NCBI GenBank assembly: GCA_023053575.1
Contig: JAKZAP010000018.1
Location: 2,418,001-2,482,000 of the forward strand
Source: Branchinecta lynchi
Taxonomy: Eukaryota; Arthropoda; Branchiopoda; Anostraca; Branchinectidae
Direction of reading: 5' to 3'
Length of the DNA stretch: 64,000 nt
In this document: piece after piece, positions 54,025-64,000 of the stretch
Numbering within the stretch: position 1 is the stretch's first letter
How the letters are laid out: each line of letters begins with the position of its first letter
Notes under the pieces: generated by a model
Databases searched by the model: none
Told to the model about the DNA's origin: nothing
What the model saw: the letters and a program-made list of their open reading frames with translations, nothing else
Program-made: the position numbers and the translations under genes

Positions 54025-54430
54025 AGGCGTATTCTCGCCGTTCCCCGAGGACTCGTCGGGGAATCAAAGGGAACGACGAGAATAGAGGAAGTCCTTACAC
54101 GCGGACTCCGCGTCCGGAAAACAACGAGAACATGGGGAATGCTTCCAAACTGAATTTTCTTCTAAAAATAAATATGCAGTTGATGAATTAGTCTGGATCC
54201 ACTTTATTTTTGGTTTTGTTTATTCTGATTATTTTTAATTAAATTTACAACGCACCAAAAACTGATTCTCCTCTGAATCTGAAAGGGAGTCCTTTTAGAT
54301 GATGGTGATGATAATGGGAGCACTCCCCGTCCGTGGGGACTCGCGAGAATACGGGGATTGAGTCCCCGGGACAAACAAAAACGCGGGGACTCCTCAAGTG
54401 GAGTCCTCGGGGAACGGCGAGAATACGCCT
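54025..54430 (+). mobile_element. Harbinger-like MITE, best copy (406 bp), TTA duplication
   Basis: AGGCGTATTCTCGCCGTTCC and its inverse form perfect ends, followed by CCGAGGACTC pairs. TTA lies on each side (54022-54024, 54431-54433), the 3-bp duplication typical of PIF/Harbinger. No transposase. Related copies at 15156, 27100 and 62473, and inside 14793-15141. Confidence 0.88.
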
Positions 54431-54639
54431 TTAGTACTTTTAACGAACCTGGCTTCTTATTTGGGACTGGGATAAATGTAACCATGCTAACTTTGTCAAT
54501 GAACAAGTCTCCTAGTATTGGACTAAAAATTTGAGTGAACCAGGCTGCTACTTGTAGCCAGCATGCAGTACATGCTGGCTATACGAGTCCATGATTGCCA
54601 AGTAGCACGAGGTATGAGGTGTTGACCAGGGTTGAGACT

Positions 54640-55885
54640 GCGTCGAAGGGTTAAGGTCTAAACATCCTCTTTGCCGACGAGACGGGTTGTAGTGTATCCG
54701 GATCCGACGAGCAAGTATTGAGGAAAAACCTTTCATGCGCTTTTAAGAACCTAGTAAATTGGCTCATGTAAAAAGGCTAAGCATTAACTTCGACAAAACC
54801 AAGTTTATGGTATATTCGCGTGTATCAAGGGCATGCTCGAGCCTTCTAGCTCTAGCTATCCCTGGTTCGGACAGAGTCATAGCACGTGTGGATTGTATCC
54901 GTTATCTGGGGATACTCGTTGATTCGAATTTGTCCTGGAAATTTCACACTAATACTCTGAGACTTAAGCTGGGAAGAAATGTGGGGATTATACATCATCT
55001 AAAATTTCTTCTTCCATTAAATGCGCTGAAATCAGTTTACTATTCACTAGTCCATTCTTACCTACACTACTGTCATTTTCTCAAACACTTTTAAAGTTCA
55101 CATATCACCACTACAGAGGCAACAGAATAAAGCACTTCGGATTTTGAAAAATACGCTACCTTCCCCTTTATCTTATCCCGGTAAATCCCCAACTAAAATC
55201 TTGTATTTATTTTTAAATATTTTACCTTTGGATCATTTTGTTGCATTTCATGCATTTTTGTTCATGGTCATGTATCGCCAGGGTGCATTACCTAGTTATT
55301 TCATATCTATTAATTTATTCCCGGATGATGTGGTATTGCCTGCTTATGAGACCCGATCGGCTTCGAAAATACGCCAGCCTCTAATCATCACAGAGAGGTC
55401 TAGTTTTTCGATACGGAATAAAGTTATTGGAGTTTGGAACAAGTTTAAAGACCTTTTTGAACAGGACCGATCATTGATCACTTTGAAAAAGAAAATTAAA
55501 ACTCATGTTTTGGCAGAATATTGAAATTAAAATACGATACGTTCATGTTGATGTTATCCCGGTAAATCCCCAACCCTTAATTATTAATTTTGTTTTAGAA
55601 AAAGTTAGCGTTCCTTCAGCTTAGGCCACGACTTGGTGTTATTATTATCTTTTATTTTATCGTTTGGAGAGTTTGGTATGGCGTGTGCAAGTATACGGAG
55701 TGGAACGAATCTTTCTTTCTTTTGTGTGTGTGTTTACAGAGGAACGACTCATTTATACTATGTTCATATAGTCAGTGTTTAAAATGGGGCCGAGCTAACG
55801 AGCTCGTACAACTTCCGACCCCCAGTGATCAAAATATATTGTCACGAAGTATTTTCGAAATAAAAGAACCTGAACCTGTTAAGAG
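54640..55885 (+). pseudogene. LINE reverse transcriptase C-terminal half (Jockey/CR1 group)
   Basis: The motif LNILFADETGCSVSGSDEQV at 54658 is the FADD catalytic box with the second Asp changed to Glu (GAG 54679-54681). After a stop and frameshift near 54770 come RLSINFDKTKFMVYSR, CIRYLGILVDSNLSWKFHTN, LRLKLGRNVGIIHHLKFLLP and YYSLVHSYLHYC. A further frame (55144-55524) gives SFSIRNKVIGVWNKF. The 3' UTR ends in AATAAAAGAACCTGAACCTG, a short tandem tail. 5'-truncated before the RT palm. Dead by two or more lesions. Confidence 0.87.
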
Positions 55886-56454
55886 GCTAAGACTGTTGGA
55901 GTGCAAGTGGTGGGTTTCACTGCAGAGTGTTTTCAGCTGTTCAGAAGACCTACTTGCTGTCCAGGCTCTGTCTTAAGCAAATCATATCCTCCTTAAAGAA
56001 CTCCTACTTCGAGCCTTACCTTACTCAGTGGGAAATATCCCAACTTTACTCCAGCCAAGATGACCCTTTGCACCAAGTTTGGGAAGCGATCTCACCCTTC
56101 CCCGGATTCTGCCCTAAGGCAGTTTTCCGTGCTCCCACAAACAGTTTGTGGGTCGATTGTGGACGAAAAGAGTAATTGCGTTTGTGATCCGAATTCTCCT
56201 CGCGATTCTCCTCGCAATTCTCCTATTTCGCGTTTTTGGACTGTTCAGATGAAGCGAAATCTCCTTTTCTTGCGATTTTCAGAATCGAGAACGGGGAAAG
56301 CCTCGCGATTCTGCAGAATCGAGAAATTGCTCCGAGTGAATTATCGATTCTTCTGTCTCCGTTCTCCTCGCTGATTGGTCAACTGAGTGCCGCTGTTCAA
56401 TATACATGTCAACAAAACTACATGTCCTTCTAAGGAAGGGCATGTAGTTTCAGA
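55886..56454. other. No gene seen (DMAC2L intron 1)
   Basis: Contains ATTCTCCTCGC direct repeats (56190-56230) and CAGTTTGTGGGTCGATTGTG, related to the GTGGCTCG repeat. Confidence 0.4.
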
Positions 56455-57840
56455 TAAAGTTATACCTGTACGCAAGGTGCCCTTTCATCCCCCCCTTTGT
56501 ACAATAATAGCGTAATTGAAGCGCAAAAACAAGCGAAATCGAGCTTTATTTTCCGTGGGGTTGATGTGTCGCTTTTGAATTATGCAGATGACGTACTCAA
56601 CCTGAGCCGTTCGATCTCCCGTATTAAAGAGAATTTCAGTTTACTTAGTCGTTCGTATGCGGTCACAAAGACAGTAATAGTGGGAAAGACCGGTGACTTC
56701 GCTAAAATCGGGTCTCGGAAAATCGATCGGAACGCTACCTAGCGTTTGAAAATAATATAATCAATAATTTGATTATAAATAATATAATCAAAGCAAGAGG
56801 GCGTGAATAGGCAATGTCTGTCAACATTAATTGATTCGAACTCGTGAATTCAACATTTTTTTCCATAAAAATGCTATTTATTCTTTTCCTACTTGTTTTT
56901 TATTCCAATTAAAGAGGAAATCTGAATGGAGAGAGGATGCTCATCATAAACGAAACGAAACAAAATCAACAAAACGTGCTTTGATGATGATTCTGCGGAG
57001 AGCGATGGAAGAAAATGTCAACAGAGCGATTTTTTAACGAAAGAACATCCGCTAAACGGCGTTGGTTGTTGTGACTCATGGGGCTTACGGGAGTTTCCGG
57101 TCTTTCCCACTTTTACTGTCTTTGTGCGGTCATAGGACTTGCTTTTAACCCTAGTAAAAGTGATGTGATTATTTTTAACGGTAGAAAGTGTGATTGTTCT
57201 TCGATTAAAGTTAGGGGACATAGTGCTAATCCCTTCCGAATCTCTGACTTACTTCGGGTTGCCGATCGGTAAAGACCTGCGATCTACACGTTCCGGCCTA
57301 ATCGCGCATTTTTCCGCCAAAGTCAGAAAAGCATATAGTATGCTTGCTGCCTCGAAAGCGCGTTACAACAGTCTGGTGCTAGCGCAGCTGTATAATGCTC
57401 TTGCATTACCGCATGCACTTGCACTAGCACCTTTCTGGAAACTTTTCAACACATCTGATGTTAGAACTATTACAAGTACTTTTTTCAAATGTGCTAAATT
57501 CCTGCTTGGGCTGCCGCTGTGGTCTCGTAATCGACGCGTTACACGAAATCATGGAGTTAAAGATCCGATTGAGGCTGCTTTAGAGCGTCGTGCTCGATTT
57601 CTGAAATCCCTCGACCCTCTAAATAGCCTCTATCAAGCAATTAAGCAGAAGTTAAGTAGTTATTAATATTTTTCTTGTCTCTCTTGTTTGCATTATGTAG
57701 TGCCAATTTAAAATTGTATTTTGTGTGTTGTTCATTTTTCCTTTTCATTTTTCCTTTTTGTTTATTTTTCCTTTCTTACTCTCCATCAGTGACATTTTTA
57801 TGAGATGGGTAATAAACATATTCATTCATTCATTCATTCA
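56455..57840 (+). pseudogene. LINE RT C-terminal half split by a MITE, (ATTC)n tail
   Basis: NYADDVLNLSRSISRIKENF is the YADD box, with both Asp kept. The frame runs to SYAV, is cut by the MITE 56666-57124, and resumes IGLAFNPSKSDVIIFNG. After one frameshift near 57225 come LTYFGLPIGKDLRSTRSG and FFKCAKFLLGLPLWSRNRRV. The 3' UTR and (ATTC)n tail end at 57840. Resembles the relic at 5868-6400. The endonuclease and palm are missing (5' truncation). Confidence 0.85.
56666..57124. mobile_element. hAT-like MITE (459 bp) in the LINE reading frame
   Basis: CAAAGACAGTAATAGTGGGA and inverse (CCACTTTTACTGTCTTTG) are the ends; GGTCTTTCC words pair further in. TGCGGTCA is present at 56658-56665 and 57125-57132, an exact 8-bp duplication. 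Removing the element and one duplicate joins the LINE frame without a break. Confidence 0.9.
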
Positions 57841-57984
57841 ATATGCACAAACAGCTATACCGGGATGCAGCCGAGCTGCCAAATTAGTGTTGTGTCAAAA
57901 TAGAGCAAAAATGATAAGTTGTTCGAGAATTCAGAAGCAAGAAAGGAGAACTGAGAATCCAGATCAAAAATGCAACTAGTGTCT

Positions 57985-58105
57985 CCGCGGCCTTTTGTGC
58001 GGCCCACGAGTGTGTTTTCCACGACCAACAAGATTTGTGTGGCTCGCTTTGTGGCTCGAATTTGACAAACGACTGTCGAGGTGATTGTCGATTTTGTGGC
58101 TCGAT
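57985..58105 (+). repeat. GTGGCTCG repeat, uninterrupted copy
   Basis: Empty-site counterpart of 52256-53280. Contains four GTGGCTCG-type words and a TGTCGA(G/T)GTGATTGTCGA stretch. Confidence 0.75.
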
Positions 58106-58285
58106 TTTGGGGGGAGATTCAGATTTAGCCTCAAAATAACATCAAAACAACAAAAATTAAAAGCTTTCTCGCGTCTTAAAACTGACCTTTGATACCTTTG
58201 ATATGATACTTAAAACCTTTTGCACGGAATGGTAAAGAAGAAAGCCTGGAGTTCTATTTATTGAGATTTTTATATGGACTTCATT

Positions 58286-59479
58286 TTTGGGATCCCAAAA
58301 CGTAAGTGGAAGAATACCTGACAAAATTGTCCGTCCGTCTGTAAGCACGATAACTCTCGAAGGGAATGAGATATTTTGATGAAACTTGATGAGGATTGTT
58401 TGGGTCAAGGGTAAGGTCGAGTTCGTAGATGGGCTCTGTAGCCCTATATTTGGGGGTGGGGGAGGGGGTTCAATTTAAGGGACAAACAAAATATTTTTAA
58501 ACAGCTAATGTGATAGTCGACTATGGGGTAAGAAGACATGCTGAGCACGATGGTGACAATTATTTTCTCGCTGGACAAGTAGTTCGTCCGAAATCCGGTA
58601 AAAACCGGAAAGTTTGGTAAAAGTAAAAGTTTCATTTGAAGTTGATTATATGTTTGATTTAGGGGTAAGAAGACATGCTGAGCACGAGGGTGAAAACCAT
58701 TTTCTCGCTGGACGAGTAGTTCGTCCGGAATCCGGCAAAAACCCGAAAGTTGGTTAAAAGTAAAAGTTTCATTTGAAGTTGATTAAATGTTCGAGTTAGG
58801 GGTAAGAAGACATGCTGAGCATGATGGTGAAAATCATTTTGTCGCCGGACAAGCAGTTCGTCGGGAATCCGGCCAAATCCGGAAAGTTGGTTAAAAGTAA
58901 CAGTTTCATTTGAAGTTGATTAAATGTTTGATTTATGGGTAAGAAGGCATGCTGAACCCGATGGTGAAAACCATTTTATCGCCGGACAACTAGTTCGCCT
59001 GTAATCCGGCCAAAACCGGAAAATATGTTAAAAGTAAAAGCTTTATCTGGAGTTGATTAGATGATATATTTAGGGGTAAGAAGAGACGCTGAGTCTGTAT
59101 ACAATGATCATTTTTTTACCCGGACATATAATTAGTCTGGAATTCAGTTGTACCCGCATTTTTTTAAGTCAAAATTTTATTTAAAGTTGATTAGATTTCC
59201 TTATAGGGATTAGGAGATACGCCGGCTTCGTTTCTGAATTTTTTTTTTTTTGCTGGACTAGTAGTTCGCTCGGAATTCGGGAGAAACCGCAAATTTGGCA
59301 GTAGTAAAGCAGGAAGTTTCGGTCAATATCGTCAAAATAGATATGGCTTATAGAGGTATAGATAGGTAGATAGAATATCTGAACTCGGTTTTCTCTGATG
59401 ATTAGCCTGGCGAAGACAAGACCGAATTGTCTGGATCAAATCTGAGATTTTTGGGTTCCCATCGACACCTTTGGTCTTG
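58286..59479 (+). mobile_element. HINE-like element, copy E (1194 bp, best preserved)
   Basis: TTTGGGATCCCAAAACGTAA to CCTTTGGTCTTG. Five internal units begin GGGGTAAGAAGACATGCTGA-like at 58525, 58662, 58799, 58936 and 59073, exactly 137 bp apart. Each has inverted CCGGAATCCGG and AACCGGAAAG words. Flanks are TT on both sides. No protein. Confidence 0.82.
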
Positions 59480-60091
59480 TTATTTTCAGACATTTGGAAT
59501 TATCGCCCAAAAGATAGACAAAATGGCATTTCCGCGAGTTTTAACTTGTGGCTCGACTGTGTGGCACACAATCGTGTTTCAGCGACAAACACTCAGAAGT
59601 GTGTGGCCGACAACTGTGTCGCGGAAAAACACCTCTACTGTTTGTCAGCTAATAAGAGTAGAAGTTTTGTTCCATTCTAGGGTGTGTTCCAGGTCAGTAT
59701 TGTCCCATAAAATGCTCGAACAAAATCAGAAATCTTGTACTGCTCTTTATGACATAGAATAGAAGTTCATTTCTCAAGTAGCTATCAAAGTGTTAGCACC
59801 GAATTTGATCTCTTTTCATCATACAAAATAAATAAAATGACACACATCATGGGACACATGTCAATTTTAAGCCTTTATTTTGTAGTTTTCATTTTTTTTT
59901 CTACTTTGTAATTTGGTGTGACAAACCCGTTTTGCGTCGTCCGTGTATTTAGTGACCACAATATAGCTAATATGACAAATATCAAATACCAAATAAAGGT
60001 ACTTTGAAATCCAGTATCAGTATTTATTGATTCAGATTTCCTCCGTTTCAGACCTGTACTGCTTAGGCCTACTAATTTTATTTCTTTGTAG
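59480..60091. other. No gene seen (end of DMAC2L intron 1)
   Basis: The intron ends at the acceptor TTTATTTCTTTGTAG (AG 60090-60091). Confidence 0.45.
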
Positions 60092-60300
60092 ACATGACCC
60101 AGACCGAGTGAAAGCAGTTGGTCCGGATAGAGCCGCTGCTGAGTGGCTTCTCAGGTGTGGGGCTTCGGTGAGGTATAAAAGTCAAGACTCACTGTTGAAA
60201 GACTATAACCGAATTCCAGCTGAAGGGACTCCTAACCTCTTTATTGAAGAAATAGATGCTACTGACTCGTGTGTTATGTATCGAGGATTCCCACATCTTA
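60092..60300 (+). CDS. DMAC2L: DMAC2L exon 2 (signature region)
   Basis: 209 bp, phase 2 in, phase 1 out; donor CTTA then GTAAGT. It encodes HDPDRVKAVGPDRAAAEWLL, then RCGASVRYKSQD ... EEIDATDSCVMYRGFPHL. VGPDRAASEWLLRCGA and IDATDSCIM are diagnostic of animal ATP5S/DMAC2L. The identification is secure. Confidence 0.97.
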
Positions 60301-60808
60301 GTAAGTGTTACACAGATCCACAGGTCTGAATCCTATAAAGATTTCAACAGTATGGCTTATGTGTACCCCACTTATACACAACTACTTAATTTTGGGGCAC
60401 AGTGCTCCAGTGTTAGGGCATTCCTTAAGCTATCAGCACCGGTGAGTCATACGTTGGGGCACCATGCCCTTGACCAAGAGAACAGTACTCCCATAAAAAT
60501 CTGTTTAAATTACTGCGGTCGTAGGAATGACCAACTATATATTATATTATCCCACCCAGCAAATTGACCCCCTTGAACCGCACAATTATCGCAGTAACCC
60601 GACTACTAGATTTTCTCGTTGTTCTTCGCTGAAGAAGGTTTCAGTAGGCGCAGCATTGCTCTTGCAGTTACCCCTCGCACAGCATCTTAAAGGGATATAG
60701 CTGATCAACGAAACCCCCCAAAATCTCGTTTTTGTTCTTGTACTCTTGCAGTGACTTCTGGATCCTCGAAAATATAGTCTTTTAACTTTTGGCTATCTTT
60801 AATTCTAG
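60301..60808. other. No gene seen (DMAC2L intron 2)
   Basis: 508-bp intron with no recognised element. Confidence 0.45.
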
Positions 60809-60971
60809 AGGGGCTCCAGCATCTGAAAAAAATCAAACTCCACAACGCAAAGTATGTTGATGATGCTTGTCTATACCAGCTGAAGAATGTCAAAGATACG
60901 CTTGAAAATCTGCAAATATCTGCCAATGGGACCATCACCAAGAGTGGACTCATGAATCTCTGTGAACTGAA
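60809..60971 (+). CDS. DMAC2L: DMAC2L exon 3 (LRR-like)
   Basis: 163 bp, phase 1 in, phase 2 out. Acceptor CTTTAATTCTAG; donor CTGAA then GTAAGA. It encodes KGLQHLKKIKLHNAKYVDDA, then LQISANGTITKSGLMNLCEL. It matches EGLEHVEKIRLCKC and ISCGNITDKGIIALRHLRNL, the leucine-rich part of the family. Confidence 0.96.
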
Positions 60972-60984
60972 GTAAGATTTTTTG

Positions 60985-61030
60985 TATTTATTATTTATTT
61001 ATTTTTGTGACCCACTTTTTTATTTATTAG
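60985..61030 (-). mobile_element. LINE 3' tail stub
   Basis: On the minus strand GTGGGTCACAAAAATAAATA, the same 3' terminus as the LINE relic at 5868-6400. No coding part is left. It sits 14 bp after the exon 3 donor. Confidence 0.55.
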
Positions 61031-61169
61031 TTTTTACTCGCAGTAGCCTACTGACAGAAAATGGTTGTGTCTATTTCATTCATCAGGTAATTTTCGTAAG
61101 CCTCGGTTTTTAATCGGATTTCCTGATTCGCCATGTCTTTTATCACAGTATGGGTATGGGTTAGACCAA

Positions 61170-61740
61170 CCTTCTGACCCCCCCCCCCCCCCCCCCCCCC
61201 TACACTACTTAATTTTGATGTTGTGCAGGCCGGGTCATAAGAGATCCAGGCGCTCTGGTGGGAGTTGGAGGTGGTGGGATAATTTAGGATCCACATGTGC
61301 TAGGACGATGAAACTTGGCTGGCTGGCATGTTAGGGACCCACCAAATGCCACATTTCGGATCCGACTATCATAAGCCCCGCCCGGTCATATGAGATCCAG
61401 GCACTGTGGTGGAAGTTGGAGCGGTGTCCGGTAAACCCGGTTATCACGCGTTTTGATCCACATGTGCTAGAACGAAGAAACTTGGCTGGCATATAGGGAC
61501 CAACCCGATTGACTTGTAATTGCCTTTTGCCGGATCCGACTACCCTGAGGGAAGCGGGGCGAGGGATCGTCTGAAAACTTGAGACATGCGTAACTTTCGA
61601 ATGGGTGATCAGTTTTGAATAAAACTTGATCGTTGGCAAGAGCGCGGGTCTCAAATGTTCCAGTTTAACTCCGTATCGGATCCTAGAACCGCGGATGGTG
61701 GAGGAGGGGGCACCGGAAATCTCGTACCACGCTCAGAGGT
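61170..61740 (+). repeat. G/C-tract repeat, about two units
   Basis: GCCGGGTCATAAGAGATCCAGGC and TCCACATGTGCTAG(G/A)ACGA recur about 180 bp apart (61228 and 61380; 61290 and 61450). Related to 40840-41130. A long C-tract precedes it. Confidence 0.6.
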
Positions 61741-62155
61741 AAGGGATCGGGACGGGACTTGATAGGTAGAACAAACAGCCCCAGATACATAATTTATAGA
61801 ACTGGGCCGGCTCTGGGCACGGGGGGGGGGGTCTTATGACTCGAATAATAATTTTGGAACGAGTGACCTGCTTAGGATGGAACTGTATCATTATCTGCAA
61901 CTTCGATCTGGACGGGACTCAAACGGACAGGATTATTGGAGGTGAAGAGGGGGCTATTGCCATCCGACCCTTACAGCGCAAACTTTAGCTGATATCCATG
62001 ATACCATACCTACCGCCGAAAGTGCAATATGACTACTACAACGACCAGTTGTGCCCTCGTAGGGTGAAGTTATTTATAGTGTATAAATTTGTATTTGTTT
62101 GAAGAAGAGCTCAGCTGAAAGAAGAAATTGACTAGAGCAAAGTATAATCTTCCAG
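61741..62155. other. No gene seen (DMAC2L intron 3)
   Basis: Ends at the acceptor TAATCTTCCAG. Confidence 0.4.
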
Positions 62156-62282
62156 GAATCTCCGAGAGCTTCTGATGTTTGACCTCCCTTCAGTTGAAGA
62201 CCCAGAAAAATGCGTTGCTGAGTTACAGGCGTGTCTTAAAGACTGTCATATCGATTTTTCTTCCGCTGATGCACGGGATTAG
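62156..62282 (+). CDS. DMAC2L: DMAC2L exon 4 (C-terminus)
   Basis: 127 bp, phase 2 in, ending GATTAG. It encodes NLRELLMFDLPSVEDPEKCV then a divergent tail to DARD. It matches RNLKYLLLSDLPGVREKENL at the end of the family. No AATAAA is seen within about 300 bp downstream. Confidence 0.95.
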
Positions 62283-62472
62283 ATTCCCACCAACTGGTCT
62301 GAGTACCTTTTCTGTTGTGATATCCTTATTAAGTTACCATAGCTTTTGCCTATTCAGATGTGATATCCCGTTTTTTAATTATAATAGTTTTTTGCCAAAG
62401 AACCTGCGGATGCAAGGGAAGGCTATTTTAGCTTAGTAATCATTGTGGAGTACCTAAAGTTAAACCCCTATC
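62283..62472 (+). other. DMAC2L: Likely DMAC2L 3' UTR
   Basis: Immediately after the stop; no poly(A) signal recognised. Confidence 0.35.
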
Positions 62473-62545
62473 AAAGCGTATCCTAGCCGTTCCCCGGGGA
62501 CCCAAATGGGGAAGTTCCCGCGTTTTTGCGTGGACGCCATTGCCG
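62473..62545 (+). mobile_element. Harbinger-like MITE, 5' end fragment
   Basis: AAGCGTATCCTAGCCGTTCC then CCGGGGAC, followed by GTTCCCGCGTTTTTGCG; matches the start of 54025-54430. Confidence 0.65.
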
Positions 62546-62639
62546 CGAGAGTTAGAACAGTTCGTGCCTGATCTAGTTCAAACGCGCAGAATGTTTAACG
62601 GTTGTCTTTGCTGAAATTGGAACCCGTCTACCGGTGACA

Positions 62640-62710
62640 TCTTGAAGGACCCGTCGTGCTTATTCTGCCAATGCAACCCACTTCCATTACCCCCTCATTA
62701 ATTCTTAAAG
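62640..62710 (+). mobile_element. TTAAAGGAC foldback family, terminus fragment
   Basis: CTTGAAGGACCCGTCGTGCT and CTTATTCTGCC resemble the termini at 37258 and 37711. Confidence 0.5.
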
Positions 62711-62714
62711 CCTA

Positions 62715-62957
62715 GTATCTGATTTCAGATACCACGGTCCGACCATTTCAACTGTCCTGCTATCAGAAAAGTCATCTCACTTTCATCAAATTGGTGGGAC
62801 TTAGTGATGTAACTGGATATCAGTTTTCTTTTTGGATGACCTCGAAAAGTGCAGTTTCGGCAGTAGTCTACGGTAACTGCGAAAACTACTAATTGCAGAT
62901 CCAGTTACCGTGGTATCAGACATCATGGTATCTGCAAAGACGCAACTATTATTTTCC
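62715..62957 (-). mobile_element. ATACCATGGTATC-type element, partial
   Basis: Inverted relative to 49853-50115 (AAAGTCATCTCACTTTCAT, TGGTATCTGCAAAGACGCAA). One arm only. Confidence 0.65.
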
Positions 62958-63219
62958 ATGCGCATAGGCTCCCGACCACTGTTCGCGTACCATGCTATTG
63001 GTCCGTAAAACCGGTTATCTGGACTTTGCCGAGTTTGTGTTTGACCTGGGAAAAGACCTAACAGCTAAGCCGTGGATAATAGCCTAGTTTTACGGTCTTC
63101 AGATAGTTTTGAATATTCGAACACAGTGGAACGGAGTAGTGCGAAGTGAGCTTTGAAGGAACAGTCATACAATTTTTTGCCTCTGTGCCTAGAATAATAA
63201 TCTTCAAAAATACCCGCCC

Positions 63220-63520
63220 TTAGGATTAGCTGCGTTTTGCACCTGGGAGTTTTTAGCGATTTTTCGGCCGAGCCGTGTTTGCCAGTCAACCAGCGCAAAC
63301 TTCGCCTTCAAGAGCCACTGACAATTCTTTCAAAAATTTCTGACAGATGATATGAGGAAATTGTGTTCTCACTTGAAGACTTTGTAGGCCAACAGGTGTT
63401 TCTTGTGTTTGGACTACTTTTCTTTTGCCTATGGTTTTCCATTTTTAACCAGGTGAGAAGTTTTCTAGCATTTTGCGGAGAGATATAGAGCCGACAAGCG
63501 CCAACAAGTAGATCGAGAAT
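63220..63520 (+). mobile_element. TTAAAGGAC foldback family, arm fragment
   Basis: TTAGCTGCGTTTTGCACCT, TTTTTCGGCCGAGCCG and GACAAGCGCCAACAAG match 37655-38090 in the same order. Confidence 0.7.
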
Positions 63521-63597
63521 CTCACGGTGCAATATCAATAATCATAATACAAAGCCGAGGGGTTGCTCACTCCCAAAAACGATGTACACCAAGTGGC

Positions 63598-63678
63598 GCG
63601 TGCCGCGGTGCCGAGCCGGTGCCGTGCCGAGCTGGTGCCGAGCCGGTGCCGTGCCGGTGCCGAGCCGGTGCCGCGGTT
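63598..63678 (+). repeat. GGTGCCG minisatellite
   Basis: About ten imperfect copies of GGTGCCGAGCC / GGTGCCGTGCC in tandem. The G+C content stands out against the AT-rich surroundings. Confidence 0.85.
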
Positions 63679-63784
63679 TTTTTTACTTCAAATTACAGTA
63701 TTGTGATAAAGCACGATTTCTGATGTACATGTAAACAAATTTCATCAGATATTGGCCGAGAATGAAGTCGGCAATGTGTGTTGA

Positions 63785-64000
63785 ATACAAGAGCTAGCAG
63801 CTCATATGGTACTTGCAAGGCTGGGTCAGAGGATGAAATTTAGGAATTTGTAAATTCTTGGGTTTCTTGTGTTTAATTATAAGCCATACCCTTGAAATAA
63901 GAATGATTGTGGGCCCTTGGAAATCAAGAGAATGATCTGGTGAAAAGTATTTTATTTTTGCACTTTAAGGGCACTAGAAATCCATGTGAAAGCAAAACCC
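63785..64000 (+). repeat. Dispersed repeat, copy of 11035-11250
   Basis: GGCTGGGTCAGAGGATGAAA, TTTGTAAATTC, GGGCCCTTGG and TTTTTGCACTTT in the same order as at 11035. Runs to the window edge. Confidence 0.65.

Noticed and set aside
61048..61334. Pro- or Gly-rich frames across the C/G tract on both strands
   Set aside because: They are translation of homopolymer tracts. The DMAC2L exons around them splice past this intron.

Overview
The window is nuclear DNA from a repeat-rich metazoan. Short protein-coding exons with clean GT-AG junctions lie scattered through kilobases of transposon-derived sequence. Three conserved animal genes can be assembled end to end with consistent splice phases. TRAPPC1 is on the minus strand (3 exons, 13488 down to 5577, 145 aa). 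MED4 is on the minus strand (6 exons, 51191 down to 29069, 232 aa). DMAC2L/ATP5S is on the plus strand (4 exons, 51349 to 62282, 191 aa). No prokaryotic or viral gene set, tRNA or rRNA was recognised. The protein sequences look like an invertebrate animal, but I cannot name a phylum from the sequence alone.

Layout. 1-5373 holds repeats, a dead LINE and a hAT-type MITE. 5577-13488 is TRAPPC1; intron 2 carries a LINE fragment and a MITE, and intron 1 carries a tandem array split by a 977-bp hAT-type element. A 1175-bp Mutator-type foldback with a perfect 9-bp target duplication starts 66 bp upstream of the TRAPPC1 start codon. 14.7-29 kb is intergenic: Harbinger-like MITEs, foldbacks, a 4.5-kb tandem array with two nested insertions, and the first of five copies of a Helentron/HINE-like family. 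29.07-51.19 kb is MED4, a 699-bp coding sequence spread over 22 kb with introns full of transposons. 51.35-62.28 kb is DMAC2L, whose first intron holds three dead LINEs, a Harbinger-like MITE and another HINE-like copy. 62.3-64 kb is repeats.

MED4 and DMAC2L are head to head with 157 bp between start codons, so they probably share a bidirectional promoter. They encode a Mediator subunit and a mitochondrial ATP-synthase/complex-I assembly-type protein; TRAPPC1 is a core subunit of the TRAPP Rab-GEF. No pathway links the three, so the window is ordinary housekeeping genes embedded in transposons rather than an operon-like system.

The most informative observations are insertion histories readable inside the window: paralogous empty sites, exact target-site duplications and nested elements. 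They allow several transposon boundaries to be placed to within a few bases. I found no convincing novel biochemical system. The best candidates for something undescribed are the HINE-like family with GGGATCCC palindromes and an exact 137-bp internal repeat, the Mutator-type foldback at the TRAPPC1 promoter, and the transposon families themselves.
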